A stretch of DNA of 64,000 nucleotides from the NCBI RefSeq assembly GCF_017876095.1, contig NZ_JAGINM010000022.1, positions 47,636 through 111,635 on the forward strand, written 5' to 3'. Under the pieces are notes generated by a model. It was not told the DNA's origin and made no database searches. It worked only from the letters and a program-made list of their open reading frames with translations. This stretch comes from Azospirillum agricola. GTDB lineage: Bacteria > Pseudomonadota > Alphaproteobacteria > Azospirillales > Azospirillaceae. The position numbers and the translations under genes are program-made. Below, one piece after another: positions 40,488 through 48,530 of the stretch. Every line of letters begins with the position of its first letter. Position 1 is the first letter of the stretch.

Positions 40488-41123
40488 ATGGCCCGGATGA
40501 AATTCCTGTGCGACGCGGAGCGCTGCATCGAGTGCAACGCCTGCGTCACCGCCTGCAAGAACGAGCATGAGGTCCCCTGGGGCATCAACCGCCGCCGCGT
40601 CGTGACGCTGGACGACGGGGTGCCGGGCGAGCGCTCCATCTCGATGGCCTGCATGCATTGCAACGACCCGCCCTGCGCGGCGGTCTGCCCGGTCGACTGT
40701 TTCATCCAGACGGCCGACGGGGTGGTGCTGCACAGCAAGGATCTGTGCATCGGCTGCGGCTACTGCTTCTACGCCTGTCCGTTCGGGGCGCCGCAATACC
40801 CGCAGACCACCAATTTCGGCAGCCGCGGCAAGATGGACAAATGCACCTTCTGCGCCGGCGGCCCGGAAGCCGACGGCAGCGTCGAGGAGTACCAGAAATA
40901 CGGCTCCAACCGGCTGGCCGAGGGCAAGCTGCCGCTTTGCGCCGAGATGTGCTCGACCCGCGCGCTGATGGCCGGCGACGGCGAGGTGCTGGCCGACATC
41001 TACCAGGAACGGTCGGCGCGGCGCGGCTACGGCTCGGGCGCCGCCGGCTGGTCGGTGGCCTATGGCCAGCACGATCGCGGCAGCCCCTTCGCGCCGGGCG
41101 GGCCGAGCACGGGCGGGGCGTAG
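40488..41123 (+). CDS. fdhB: Formate dehydrogenase iron-sulfur subunit
   Basis: A 211-aa ferredoxin-like electron-transfer subunit with four [4Fe-4S] cysteine groups, beginning CDAERCIECNACVTACKNEH; later groups are CMHCNDPPCAAVCPVDC, CIGCGYCFYACPFG and KCTFCAGGPEADG with CAEMCSTRAL. It has no own signal peptide and is thought to cross the membrane with FdhA. It lacks the C-terminal helix of E. coli FdnH, so it depends on FdhC for anchoring. It starts 21 bases after fdhA, with GGAGAGAGG before the ATG. Confidence 0.95.
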   Translation: MARMKFLCDAERCIECNACVTACKNEHEVPWGINRRRVVTLDDGVPGERSISMACMHCNDPPCAAVCPVDCFIQTADGVVLHSKDLCIGCGYCFYACPFGAPQYPQTTNFGSRGKMDKCTFCAGGPEADGSVEEYQKYGSNRLAEGKLPLCAEMCSTRALMAGDGEVLADIYQERSARRGYGSGAAGWSVAYGQHDRGSPFAPGGPSTGGA

Positions 41124-41135
41124 CGGAGACGGCCC

Positions 41136-41158
41136 CCCTCCGCTCTCGCGGCGGAGGG
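41136..41158 (+). repeat. Hairpin between fdhB and fdhC
   Basis: An 8-bp stem, CCCTCCGC with GCGGAGGG, around a 7-base loop, 12 bases after the fdhB stop. No T run follows, so it is more likely to stabilise or process mRNA between subunits than to terminate. Confidence 0.5.
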
Positions 41159-41197
41159 TCGGGGCGGGGCCAAGAGACTATCCGGGAGACCACCACC

Positions 41198-42190
41198 ATG
41201 CGCAGGATCCTCCGCCTTCTCCTGCTGGCCGTCCTGCTGACGCCGGTCGCTTTCACCCAGGCCGGCGCCCAGCTCTACCAGACCCCCGGCCCGGCCTCGC
41301 CGACCTCGAAGGAGCAGGTGCCGCTCTACACGCCGCAGACCGATCAATTGATCGGCCGGGTCAGCATCCCCGACGCGCGCTCCGCCGTGCTGATCCAGCC
41401 GGAGGGGCGCGAATGGCGGAGCTTCCGCTCCCACACGCTGAAGCTGGTGGTCGGCGGGCTGGCGCTGGGCATGGTGGTCGTGCTGGCGCTGTTCTACCTC
41501 TACCGGGGCAAGATCCGCATCTCGGCCGGCTGGTCGGGCCGGCAGGTGCTGCGCTTCAACGGGCTCGACCGTTTCGCCCACTGGACGACGGCGGTCAGCT
41601 TCCTGACGATGGCGCTGACCGGGGTGGTGCTGACCTTCGGGCGGACGCTGCTGATTCCGCTGATCGGCCATCCGGCCTTCACCAGCCTCGCCGAGACCTC
41701 GAAGTCGATCCACAATTTCGTCAGCGTCCCCTTCATCGTCGGGCTGCTGCTGATCGTCGCCCTGTGGGCGCGCGACAACATTCCCAACCGGGCCGACTGG
41801 GTGTGGTTGAAATGCATGGGCGGGCTGATGTCGAGGAACGGCCATCACCCCGACGCCGGCCGCTTCAACGCCGGACAGAAGGGGGTGTTCTGGACGGTGG
41901 TGCTCGGCGGGGCGGCGATGGCGGTGACGGGCTATTGGCTGATGGTGCCCTTCACCGGCGTCGGCATCGGCGGGATGCAGATCCTTCACGTCATCCACGG
42001 CCTGCTGGCGGCCCTGCTGATCGCCGCCATCATCGGTCACATCTACATCGGCACCGTCGGCATGGAGGGCGCCTTCGACGCCATGGGCAGCGGTGAGGTC
42101 GACGAGAACTGGGCCATCGAGCATCACCGGAGCTGGTACGAGGAGCAGCGCCGCAAGGGCTATGTCGAGGACCGGCAGCCGGCCGAGTGA
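41198..42190 (+). CDS. fdhC: Formate dehydrogenase cytochrome b subunit
   Basis: A 330-aa inner-membrane diheme cytochrome b that passes electrons from FdhAB to quinone. It begins with a signal peptide (MRRILRLLLLAVLLTPVAFT) and a periplasmic N-terminal extension of about 60 residues, then helix LKLVVGGLALGMVVVLALFY. The b-type core follows with heme-ligand histidines in LDRFAHWTTA, SKSIHNFVSV, LHVIHGLLAAL and GHIYIGTVG. The C-terminal tail DENWAIEHHRSWYEEQRRKG is the family ending. It closes the fdh operon. Confidence 0.94.
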   Translation: MRRILRLLLLAVLLTPVAFTQAGAQLYQTPGPASPTSKEQVPLYTPQTDQLIGRVSIPDARSAVLIQPEGREWRSFRSHTLKLVVGGLALGMVVVLALFYLYRGKIRISAGWSGRQVLRFNGLDRFAHWTTAVSFLTMALTGVVLTFGRTLLIPLIGHPAFTSLAETSKSIHNFVSVPFIVGLLLIVALWARDNIPNRADWVWLKCMGGLMSRNGHHPDAGRFNAGQKGVFWTVVLGGAAMAVTGYWLMVPFTGVGIGGMQILHVIHGLLAALLIAAIIGHIYIGTVGMEGAFDAMGSGEVDENWAIEHHRSWYEEQRRKGYVEDRQPAE

Positions 42191-42205
42191 CGGGACCCGG
42201 CCGGA

Positions 42206-43399
42206 TCAGGCCGGCTGCGCCACCGCCTGCTGCCCGAGCACGCCGGTGAGGTCGGCGCCCTTCAGGGTCGCGAAGCTGGTCTTGATGGCCGTCAGGTCGG
42301 TGCCGCGCAGCAGCACCCCGGCGAGGCTGGCGTCCCGCAGGTCGGCGCCGGTCAGCCGGGCGCGGGAGAGGTTCGTCGGCCACAGGCGGGTGCCGTCGCC
42401 GCTGAGATCGACCTCGCGCAGCCGGGTCCGCCACAGCTTGGCGCCGGTCAGGTTGGCGCCCTCCAGGTTGCAGCCGGACAGGTCGGCGCTGGTGAAGTCG
42501 GCGTCGCGCAGGTCGCTGTAGGACAGATCCGCCATCATCAGCCGGGCGCCGGAGAAATCGGCCCCGCGCAGCCCGCAGAACCGCATCACCGACCCGCACA
42601 GGAGCTGGTTTGCAAAGGAGTAGCCGCGCAGGTCGACGCGCTGCAACTCGATCCGCTCGCCGCCCTTGCCGCCCTTGTCGACCCAGAGCTGGTGGGCGGA
42701 GATCAGCTCCGACATGCGGGCGGCGGTGGTGGTGGCGCCGGTGCCGTCGACGTCGATGCCCTTGCGCTCCAGCGCCGTCCGCAGCTCCTCGTTCAGCCGG
42801 GCGCCGCACATCAGCACGCCGTCCAGCGTGGCGCGCCGCATCGTCGCGTCGGACAGGTCGGCGCCGATCAGGATGGCGCCGCTGAGGTCGCTGTCGGTGA
42901 AGTCGGCCCCCGACAGGTCGCTGCCGGAGAAATCGCACTGCGCCATGCGGCAACTGGTCAGCACCGCGCGGGTCATCGAGCAGCCGACGAAGGTCGTCGC
43001 CCCGTCGGAGTTGCCGGCGGCGCGGAACTCGCCGCCCTCCAGCACCATGCCGCGCCGCAGGTCGGCGCCCTGGAGGTTGGCGTTCTGAAGCTTGGCGCCG
43101 TCCACCCGCGCGCCGCGCAGGTCGGCGCTCTGCAACTGGGCGCCGCTGAGGTCGGCCTTGGACAGGTCGGCGCCGTAGAGGTCGGCCCGGCTCAGCACCG
43201 TGCCGACCAGCCGGGCGCGGGTCAGGCGGGCGCCGGTCAGCTTGGCGACGGACAGATTGATGCGGTTCAGGCCAAGCCCGGTCAGGTCGTGGAAGCTGAG
43301 GTCGGCGCGGCGGCCCTGGCCGGCGGGGTCGCGGAGCAGCCACTGCTGGTGCCGCACCAGCGCGTCGCGCACCGCCCGCAGATACCGCTCGTCCATCAT
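42206..43399 (-). CDS. Pentapeptide-repeat protein
   Basis: A 397-aa protein made of two blocks of A(D/N)LXX repeats (about residues 55-195 and 265-385), for example ADLYGADLSKADLSGAQLQS. These fold as right-handed square beta-helices. A helical linker of about 60 residues separates them (LNEELRTALERKGIDVDGTG). The N-terminal 40 residues are helical (YLRAVRDALVRHQQWLLRDP). No signal peptide is visible, so it is cytoplasmic. The role is unknown; some family members mimic DNA against gyrase. ATG 43399 follows GGAAG; 43396 is also possible. Confidence 0.9.
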   Translation of the reverse strand: MMDERYLRAVRDALVRHQQWLLRDPAGQGRRADLSFHDLTGLGLNRINLSVAKLTGARLTRARLVGTVLSRADLYGADLSKADLSGAQLQSADLRGARVDGAKLQNANLQGADLRRGMVLEGGEFRAAGNSDGATTFVGCSMTRAVLTSCRMAQCDFSGSDLSGADFTDSDLSGAILIGADLSDATMRRATLDGVLMCGARLNEELRTALERKGIDVDGTGATTTAARMSELISAHQLWVDKGGKGGERIELQRVDLRGYSFANQLLCGSVMRFCGLRGADFSGARLMMADLSYSDLRDADFTSADLSGCNLEGANLTGAKLWRTRLREVDLSGDGTRLWPTNLSRARLTGADLRDASLAGVLLRGTDLTAIKTSFATLKGADLTGVLGQQAVAQPA

Positions 43400-43645
43400 G
43401 CGACGCTTCCGTGCCGTTGTGAAACGCGGCTGCCGTCCGGTCCGGTTGCCGCTTCGCAACATTCGACACCGTTTGGTGGGACGATATTACCGGATTGAAA
43501 GCCGATTCGGAAGGTCGGAAGGATCACGCTTTTGCGACAGCGACGGAACGGTTTGTGGGGTACGCATATGAAGGCCCCTTGCCATGCATGGGGCGCAAAG
43601 CTCCCATTCAGCAATGGTAATACCACTTAGTGTGCGGCGCAGCAT
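43400..43645. other. Upstream region of the pentapeptide gene with GntR-type dyad
   Basis: Gene-free. It holds the promoter region of the pentapeptide gene (minus strand) and, toward its right end, the start region of a plus-strand RNA. TGGTAATACCA (43615-43625) is a perfect dyad of the type bound by FadR-subfamily GntR regulators (TGGT-N3-ACCA). CCCCTTGCCATGCATGGGGC near 43576 forms another palindrome. No coding frame is convincing. Confidence 0.4.
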
Positions 43646-43722
43646 ATCCTGCCCTTGCCCATTCTCGGGGCGTTTCCTCCCTAGACTTCAGGGCCGCGGG
43701 TTCTCCCGCGGCCCTTTTTCTT
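43646..43722 (+). ncRNA. Candidate alpha-r8 (suhB/MmgR-type) small RNA
   Basis: A plus-strand transcript is implied by a strong terminator (GGGCCGCGGG, loop TTCT, CCCGCGGCCC, then TTTTTC at 43691-43720) with no coding frame before it. Just upstream is TTTCCTCCCT (43673-43682), the conserved single-stranded 10-mer of the alphaproteobacterial alpha-r8 sRNA family (MmgR in Sinorhizobium, suhB in Rfam), followed by the typical AGACTTC. The 77-nt length used here is taken from the family, so the 5' end is approximate. MmgR controls polyhydroxybutyrate granule proteins in Sinorhizobium; the target here is not known. Confidence 0.65.
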
Positions 43723-43751
43723 TGCCCGGATTCTCCGTCCAGGCCGCAGAA

Positions 43752-44441
43752 TCAGCGCCGCTCCCAGCGGTCGCGGAAGACCAGCTCGTCCAGCTCCAGC
43801 CGGCGCCGCCATCCCTTGGTCTCCAGCTCCGGCGCCGGCTCGAAATGGCTGACATGGCCGATGCAGAGATAGGCGATGGGGACGATCCGTTCGGGAATTC
43901 CCAGCGTCGCCTTCAGCGCCTGCTCGTGCAGGATGCTGACCCAGCCGACCCCCAGCCCCTCGGCCCGCGCGGCGAGCCAGAGATTCTGCACGGCGCAGAC
44001 GCAGCTGTAGAGATCCATCGCCGGCATGTGGGTGCGGCCGAGCACCACCGGGCCCGAGCGCTCGCGGTCGCAGGTGACGCAGAGGTTGACCGGCGCGTCG
44101 CGGATGCCCTCCAGCTTCAGCCGGCTGTAGAGGGCGCGGCGCTCGCCGTCGAACAGCGCGGCGGCTTCCTCGTTGGCCTGGGCGAAGTCGGCGTGGATGC
44201 GCGCCTTCACGTCGGGATCGGTGACGACGATGAAGTTCCAGGGCTGCATGAAGCCGACCGACGGCGCGTGGTGGGCCGCCAGCAGGATGCGCCGCAGGAC
44301 CTCCTCCGGCACCGGGTCGGGGCGGAACTGGCCGCGCACGTCGCGCCGCGAGAAGATCGCCTTGTAGAGCGCCTCGCGCTCCACCCCGGTGAAGGGCCCG
44401 GTGAAGGGCCCGGTGAAGGGCCCGGTGAAGCCGCCGTCCAT
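43752..44441 (-). CDS. bluB: 5,6-dimethylbenzimidazole synthase
   Basis: Makes the lower ligand of vitamin B12 by oxygen-dependent fragmentation of FMN. The 229-aa product has the family's nitroreductase-like blocks: FSRRDVRGQFRPDPVPEEVL, AHHAPSVGFMQPWNFIVV and GVGWVSILHEQALKATLGIP. The N-terminus carries a GPFT repeat (MDGGFTGPFTGPFTGPFTG), coded by a 12-base tandem repeat; the conserved part starts after it. It is the last gene of the cobalamin run and follows cobB by two bases. Confidence 0.93.
   Translation of the reverse strand: MDGGFTGPFTGPFTGPFTGVEREALYKAIFSRRDVRGQFRPDPVPEEVLRRILLAAHHAPSVGFMQPWNFIVVTDPDVKARIHADFAQANEEAAALFDGERRALYSRLKLEGIRDAPVNLCVTCDRERSGPVVLGRTHMPAMDLYSCVCAVQNLWLAARAEGLGVGWVSILHEQALKATLGIPERIVPIAYLCIGHVSHFEPAPELETKGWRRRLELDELVFRDRWERR
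44386..44433 (-). repeat. 12-base tandem repeat in the start of bluB
   Basis: About four copies of a 12-base unit (plus strand ggtgaagggccc) lie side by side and code in frame for GPFT. Being a multiple of three, changes in copy number would alter length but not the frame. Confidence 0.85.
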
Positions 44442-44443
44442 GC

Positions 44444-45772
44444 TCACCCCCGTGCGATCAGATGGAAGAACGACCCCATCGCGTGGCCGCGCCGCCCGCC
44501 GAGCGCGCCCAGATCCCCGCCGTCGGCCGAGCGCGCCGTCACCAGCGGTTCGTCGTCGCCGCGCGTGATCGTGGAGGCGTAATGGAACTCGTGCCCCATC
44601 AGCACCGTGCCCGCCGGCCCCAGCGGCCCGTCGGCGAGCAGCGTCGCCCGCCGGTAGCCCAGATGCAGCCGCCGCTTGGCGAATGAGGTGCGCACCCCCA
44701 GCAGCCCGGCCATCGCATGGACCACCCCGTCGGCGTCCTCCAGCGTCTCCCCCATCGCCATGTAGCCACCGCACTCGCCATAGACCGGCTTGACCGCCGC
44801 CGCCGCGACCAGCCCGGCGCGGAAGCGGCCGGCGGCGGCGAGGCGGCCGGCGTGCAGCTCGGGATAGCCGCCGGGCAGATAGACCGCGTCGGCGTCCTCC
44901 GGCGGCGGCTCGTCGGCCAGCGGGGAGAAGGTCCGGATCTCGGCCCCGGCGGCGCGCCAGCCGTCGAGCAGATGCGGGTACGCGAAGGTGAAGGCGGCGT
45001 CGCGGGCGATGGCGATCCGCTGGCCGAGCGGCGGCATGGCCGGCGCGTCGCTGCCCGCCCCGGCCAGCGACGGGGCCGCCAGCCCCGCCACCCGGTCGAT
45101 GTCGACATGGGCGGCGACGAAGCGGCCGAGCGCCGCCAGCCGTTCGGCCAGCCCCTCGGTCTCGCCGGCCTGGATCAGGCCGAGGTGGCGCTCCGGCAGC
45201 ACGATGTCGGGCGAGCGGGGCAGGGAACCCAGGACCGGAATGCCGAGCGCCTCGATGGCGCCGCCGGCCAGCGCGGTGTGGCGCGGGCTGCCGACGTTGT
45301 TCAGCACGACCCCGCCGATCCGCACGTCGTCGCGGTAGGTCGCGAAGCCCTTGACCAGGGCGGCGGCCGACTGCGACTGGCCCTTGGCGTTGACCACCAG
45401 CAGCACCGGCCAGCCGGTGCGCGCGGCGATCTCGGCGGTCGAGCCGGTGCCGGTGGCGCCGATCCCGGCGACGCCGTCGAACAGCCCCATCAGCGCCTCG
45501 CAGACCAGCAGGTCGGTGCCACGTCCGGCGCGGGCGGCCAGCCCGTCGAGCAGATCCGGCCCCATCGCCCATGTGTCGAGGTTGACGCTGGGGCGCCCGG
45601 TGGCCGCTTGGTGGAAGGCCGGGTCGATGTAGTCCGGCCCGGACTTCACCGCGCCGACGCGCAGGCCGCGCCCGCGCAGCGCCACCAGCAGACCCAGCGT
45701 CACCGTGGTCTTGCCGGTGCCCGAGGCCGGCGCCGCGACGATCAGCCCCCTCGCCCCGCCCCCGTGGGCCAT
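44444..45772 (-). CDS. cobB: Cobyrinate a,c-diamide synthase
   Basis: Amidates carboxylates a and c of (hydrogeno)byrinate using glutamine and ATP, in the corrin pathway. The 442-aa product has an N-terminal P-loop domain (VAAPASGTGKTTVTLGLLVA; KSGPDYIDP) and a C-terminal class-I-like glutamine amidotransferase domain, with VYLPGGYPELHAG and nucleophile Cys in VYGECGGYMAMGE. Start 45772 was chosen because GAGGGGG precedes it; an ATG at 45790 would overlap the cobA end. It is the CobB/CbiA-type enzyme and directly precedes bluB. Confidence 0.94.
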   Translation of the reverse strand: MAHGGGARGLIVAAPASGTGKTTVTLGLLVALRGRGLRVGAVKSGPDYIDPAFHQAATGRPSVNLDTWAMGPDLLDGLAARAGRGTDLLVCEALMGLFDGVAGIGATGTGSTAEIAARTGWPVLLVVNAKGQSQSAAALVKGFATYRDDVRIGGVVLNNVGSPRHTALAGGAIEALGIPVLGSLPRSPDIVLPERHLGLIQAGETEGLAERLAALGRFVAAHVDIDRVAGLAAPSLAGAGSDAPAMPPLGQRIAIARDAAFTFAYPHLLDGWRAAGAEIRTFSPLADEPPPEDADAVYLPGGYPELHAGRLAAAGRFRAGLVAAAAVKPVYGECGGYMAMGETLEDADGVVHAMAGLLGVRTSFAKRRLHLGYRRATLLADGPLGPAGTVLMGHEFHYASTITRGDDEPLVTARSADGGDLGALGGRRGHAMGSFFHLIARG

Positions 45773-45782
45773 CCCATCCCCC

Positions 45783-46568
45783 TCAGCCATGGCGCGGCAG
45801 CCAGTCCAGCGCCGGGCGCAGCCGCACCACCTCGCCGATGACGATGATGGCCGGCGGCTCCAGCCCGCTCGCCGCCAGATCGGCGACGCAGGATCCCAGG
45901 CTCGTCACCAGCGTCTTCTGGTTGGGGGTGGTCGCCTCCGTCACCACGCCGACCGGCGTGTCGGGGGCCAAGCCGCCCGCCGTCAGCTCGGCGGCGATGG
46001 CCGGCAGCGCCTTCCAGGCCATGTAGAGGATCAGCGGCGCGCCGGTCGCCGCCAGCGCCCGCCAGTCCGGCCCGCCGCCCAGCGAATGGCCGGTCGCCAG
46101 GATCACCGCCTGGTTGGCGCTGCGGTGGGTCGCCGGGATGCCGGCGTAGGCCGGGCCGGCGATGCCCGCCGTGATGCCCGGCACGATGCGGAAGGGGATG
46201 CCCTCCTCGGCCAGCGCCTGGGCCTCCTCGCCGCCGCGCCCGAAGACGAAGGGGTCGCCGCCCTTCAGCCGCAGCACCCGGTGCCCCTCCTTCGCCAGCT
46301 CGATCAGGCGGCCGGTGATGTCGTCCTGGTGGGCCGAGGGCCGGCCGCCGCGCTTGCCGGCGAATTCCAGCCTTGCCGTCCTCGACGCCAGCTCCAGGAT
46401 CCGTTCACCGACCAGCGCGTCGTGGACGATGACGTCGGCTTGCCTTAGACCTTGCAGCGCCAGCAGGGTCAGCAGGCCGGGATCGCCGGGGCCGGCGCCG
46501 GCCAGCCAGACGCTGCCGGGGGTGAAGGGAACCAGTAGGGAGTCGGGCAGACACTGCTCGGTGGGCAT
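45783..46568 (-). CDS. cobA: Uroporphyrinogen-III C-methyltransferase
   Basis: SAM-dependent enzyme making precorrin-2, the branch point to cobalamin and siroheme. The 261-aa product has the family motif LAGAGPGDPGLLTL, the VHDALVG and GKRGGRPSAHQDDI blocks and VLRLKGGDPFVFGRGGEEAQ. It is not fused to CysG. The start codon is shared with cbiD: the two divergent ATGs overlap on one CATG. No clear ribosome binding site is visible. Confidence 0.95.
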   Translation of the reverse strand: MPTEQCLPDSLLVPFTPGSVWLAGAGPGDPGLLTLLALQGLRQADVIVHDALVGERILELASRTARLEFAGKRGGRPSAHQDDITGRLIELAKEGHRVLRLKGGDPFVFGRGGEEAQALAEEGIPFRIVPGITAGIAGPAYAGIPATHRSANQAVILATGHSLGGGPDWRALAATGAPLILYMAWKALPAIAAELTAGGLAPDTPVGVVTEATTPNQKTLVTSLGSCVADLAASGLEPPAIIVIGEVVRLRPALDWLPRHG

Positions 46569-47715
46569 GGACGGGACTCGAGGCTCAGGCGACGGGGAAG
46601 GCGGGGAGAAGGGCGCGGGCGAGGATCCTACACCCTTGCGGCGCGGCTGGACGACCGGGACCTGCGCCACCGCCGCCGCGACGGCGGCGACGGCGGCCCT
46701 GTTCGGCGGGGAGTTTCCCGATCCGGTGACGGTGATGCTGCCGGGCGGCCAGACGCCGGCCTTCGCGCTCGCCTGGACGGCGCGCGGCGAGGGCGGCGAC
46801 GGCCCCTGGGCGGCGGCCGGGGTGGTGAAGGACGCCGGCGACGACCCGGACGTGACGCACGGCGCGCTGGTCCGCGCGCGGGTGTGGCGCGGGCCGGCGG
46901 GAAGCGGCGTGGCCTTCCGCGCCGGGCCGGGGGTCGGCACGGTGACGCTGCCCGGCCTGCCGTTGCCGGTGGGCGAGCCGGCGATCAACCCGGTGCCGCG
47001 CGCGATGATCCGCGCGGCGGTGACGGCGGTTGCCGAGGCCGCCGGCCGGCCGGCCGATCTGGTCGTCGAGATCGGGGTGGAGAACGGCGAGATCCTGGCC
47101 AGGCGCACGATGAACGGGCGGCTGGGCATCCTTGGCGGGCTGTCGATCCTGGGGACGACGGGGATCGTGGTGCCCTATTCCTGCGCGGCCTGGATCGCCT
47201 CGATCCAGAGGGGGATCGACGTGGCGCGGGCCGCCGGGCTGACCCATGTGGCGGCCTGCACCGGCGACGTCTCGGAGAAGGCGGCGACGGCGCGCCACGG
47301 CTTTTCCGAGCAGGCGCTGATCGACATGGGCGACTTCGCCGGCGGGACGCTGAAGTACCTGCGCCGCCACCCGGTCGCGCGGCTGACCCTGTGCGGCGGC
47401 TTCGCCAAGTTCGGCAAGCTGGCGCGCGGGCTGATGGATCTGCACTCCAAGCGCGGCGGCGTCGATCTCGACTGGCTGGCGGAGCGGCTGGCGGAACTGG
47501 GGGCCGGCCCGGAACTGGTCGCGCGGGCGCGCGGCGCCAACACGGCGGCCCATGCGCTGGGCATGGCGCAGGCCGCCGGCCTGCCGCTCGGCGACCGGGT
47601 GGCCGAACTGGCGCGCAAGGCGGCGCTCGACACGCTGGAGGGCGCCCCGGTGGCGGTCGAGGTTCTGGTCACCGACCGGCAGGGACACATCGTGGGCGAG
47701 GCCAAGGGGTGGTGA
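46567..47715 (+). CDS. cbiD: Cobalt-precorrin-5B C1-methyltransferase-type enzyme
   Basis: A 382-aa CbiD. In the pathway it methylates C1 with loss of the C1/C2 acyl group, the step done by CobF in classical aerobic clusters. Typical blocks: LRRGWTTGTCATAAATAA, AINPVPRAMI, IVVPYSCAAWIASIQRGIDV and LCGGFAKFGKLARG. The conserved part starts about residue 20 and the preceding residues (DGTRGSGDGEGGEKGAGED) are Gly/Glu-rich. It is on the plus strand, divergent from cobA with overlapping start codons, and convergent with cobM. Confidence 0.92.
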   Translation: MDGTRGSGDGEGGEKGAGEDPTPLRRGWTTGTCATAAATAATAALFGGEFPDPVTVMLPGGQTPAFALAWTARGEGGDGPWAAAGVVKDAGDDPDVTHGALVRARVWRGPAGSGVAFRAGPGVGTVTLPGLPLPVGEPAINPVPRAMIRAAVTAVAEAAGRPADLVVEIGVENGEILARRTMNGRLGILGGLSILGTTGIVVPYSCAAWIASIQRGIDVARAAGLTHVAACTGDVSEKAATARHGFSEQALIDMGDFAGGTLKYLRRHPVARLTLCGGFAKFGKLARGLMDLHSKRGGVDLDWLAERLAELGAGPELVARARGANTAAHALGMAQAAGLPLGDRVAELARKAALDTLEGAPVAVEVLVTDRQGHIVGEAKGW

Positions 47716-47718
47716 TGT

Positions 47719-47746
47719 CCCTCTCCCGCCCCGGGGCGGGAGAGGG
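47719..47746. terminator. Perfect 28-base palindrome between convergent cbiD and cobM
   Basis: Two self-complementary 14-base halves (CCCTCTCCCGCCCC and its complement) lie directly after cbiD and before the cobM end. It has the same CCCTCTCCC family core as the repeats in cobG and near 58 kb. It may act in both directions as a stop, although only short T runs flank it. Confidence 0.6.
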
Positions 47747-47768
47747 AAAAGCCTCCCGGTGATCGTCC

Positions 47769-48530
47769 TCACTCGCCCAACCCCCGGTAGCGGCGGACGT
47801 GGCTGCCGTCGTAGAGCGCACTGCACCGGAAATCCTCGGTCGCCAGCGCCGGCCCGACCAGGATCAGGGCGGTGCGCTCCATCGGCGCGGCCGCCACCTT
47901 GGCGGCGATGTCGGCCAGCGTGCCCTCCAGCACCCGCTCGTCGGGCCAGCTCGCGCGGTAGACCACCGCCGCCGGACAGTCGGCGCCGTAGAGCGGGGTC
48001 AGCCGTTCGACCACCTGCCCGATGACGTGGATCGACAGATGGACCGCCAGCGTTCCGCCCGAGGCGCCCAGCACCTCCAGCGTCTCGTTGGCCGGCATGG
48101 CCGAGGCGCGGCCGCCGGTGCGGGTGAGGATCAGCGTCTGGCTGACCTCCGGCAGGGTCAGCTCCCGCCCGAGCGCCGCCGCCGCCGCCGCGAAGGCCGG
48201 CACCCCTGGCGTGATCGTGTAGGGGATGCCGAGTTCCCGCAGCGCGCGGGTCTGCTCGCCGAGCGCGCTGTAGACCGACAGGTCGCCCGAATGCAGCCGC
48301 GCCACGTCCTGTCCGGCGGCGTGCGCCGCCTGGAACTCGGCGACGATCCCGTCGAGCGTCATCGGCGCGGTGTCGACGATCCTGGCGCCCGGCGGGGCGT
48401 GGGCGATGATCTCCCTCGGCACCAGGGAGCCGGCGTAGAGGCAGACCGGGCAGGCGGCGATGAGGTCGCGCCCGCGCAGGGTCAGCAGGTCGGGCGCGCC
48501 CGGCCCGGCGCCGATGAAATGGACGGTCAT
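47769..48530 (-). CDS. cobM: Precorrin-4 C11-methyltransferase
   Basis: A 253-aa SAM-dependent tetrapyrrole methyltransferase giving precorrin-5. Family blocks: HFIGAGPGAPDLLTLRGRDL, CLYAGSLVPREI, ARLHSGDLSVYSALGEQTRA and SLPEVSQTLILTRTGGRASA (last two shortened). The PVP near TPGVPAFAAAAAALG is the SAM-binding region. The start overlaps cobE by 4 bases. It is the last gene of the cobL-cobE-cobM set. Confidence 0.95.
   Translation of the reverse strand: MTVHFIGAGPGAPDLLTLRGRDLIAACPVCLYAGSLVPREIIAHAPPGARIVDTAPMTLDGIVAEFQAAHAAGQDVARLHSGDLSVYSALGEQTRALRELGIPYTITPGVPAFAAAAAALGRELTLPEVSQTLILTRTGGRASAMPANETLEVLGASGGTLAVHLSIHVIGQVVERLTPLYGADCPAAVVYRASWPDERVLEGTLADIAAKVAAAPMERTALILVGPALATEDFRCSALYDGSHVRRYRGLGE

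Noticed and set aside
37506..41072. Long minus-strand open frame opposite fdhA and fdhB
   Set aside because: Shadow frame; the plus-strand products carry complete iron-sulfur and Tat motifs.
44386..44433. Short tandem repeat as a CRISPR or regulatory array
   Set aside because: The unit is 12 bases with no spacers and is read in frame in bluB.
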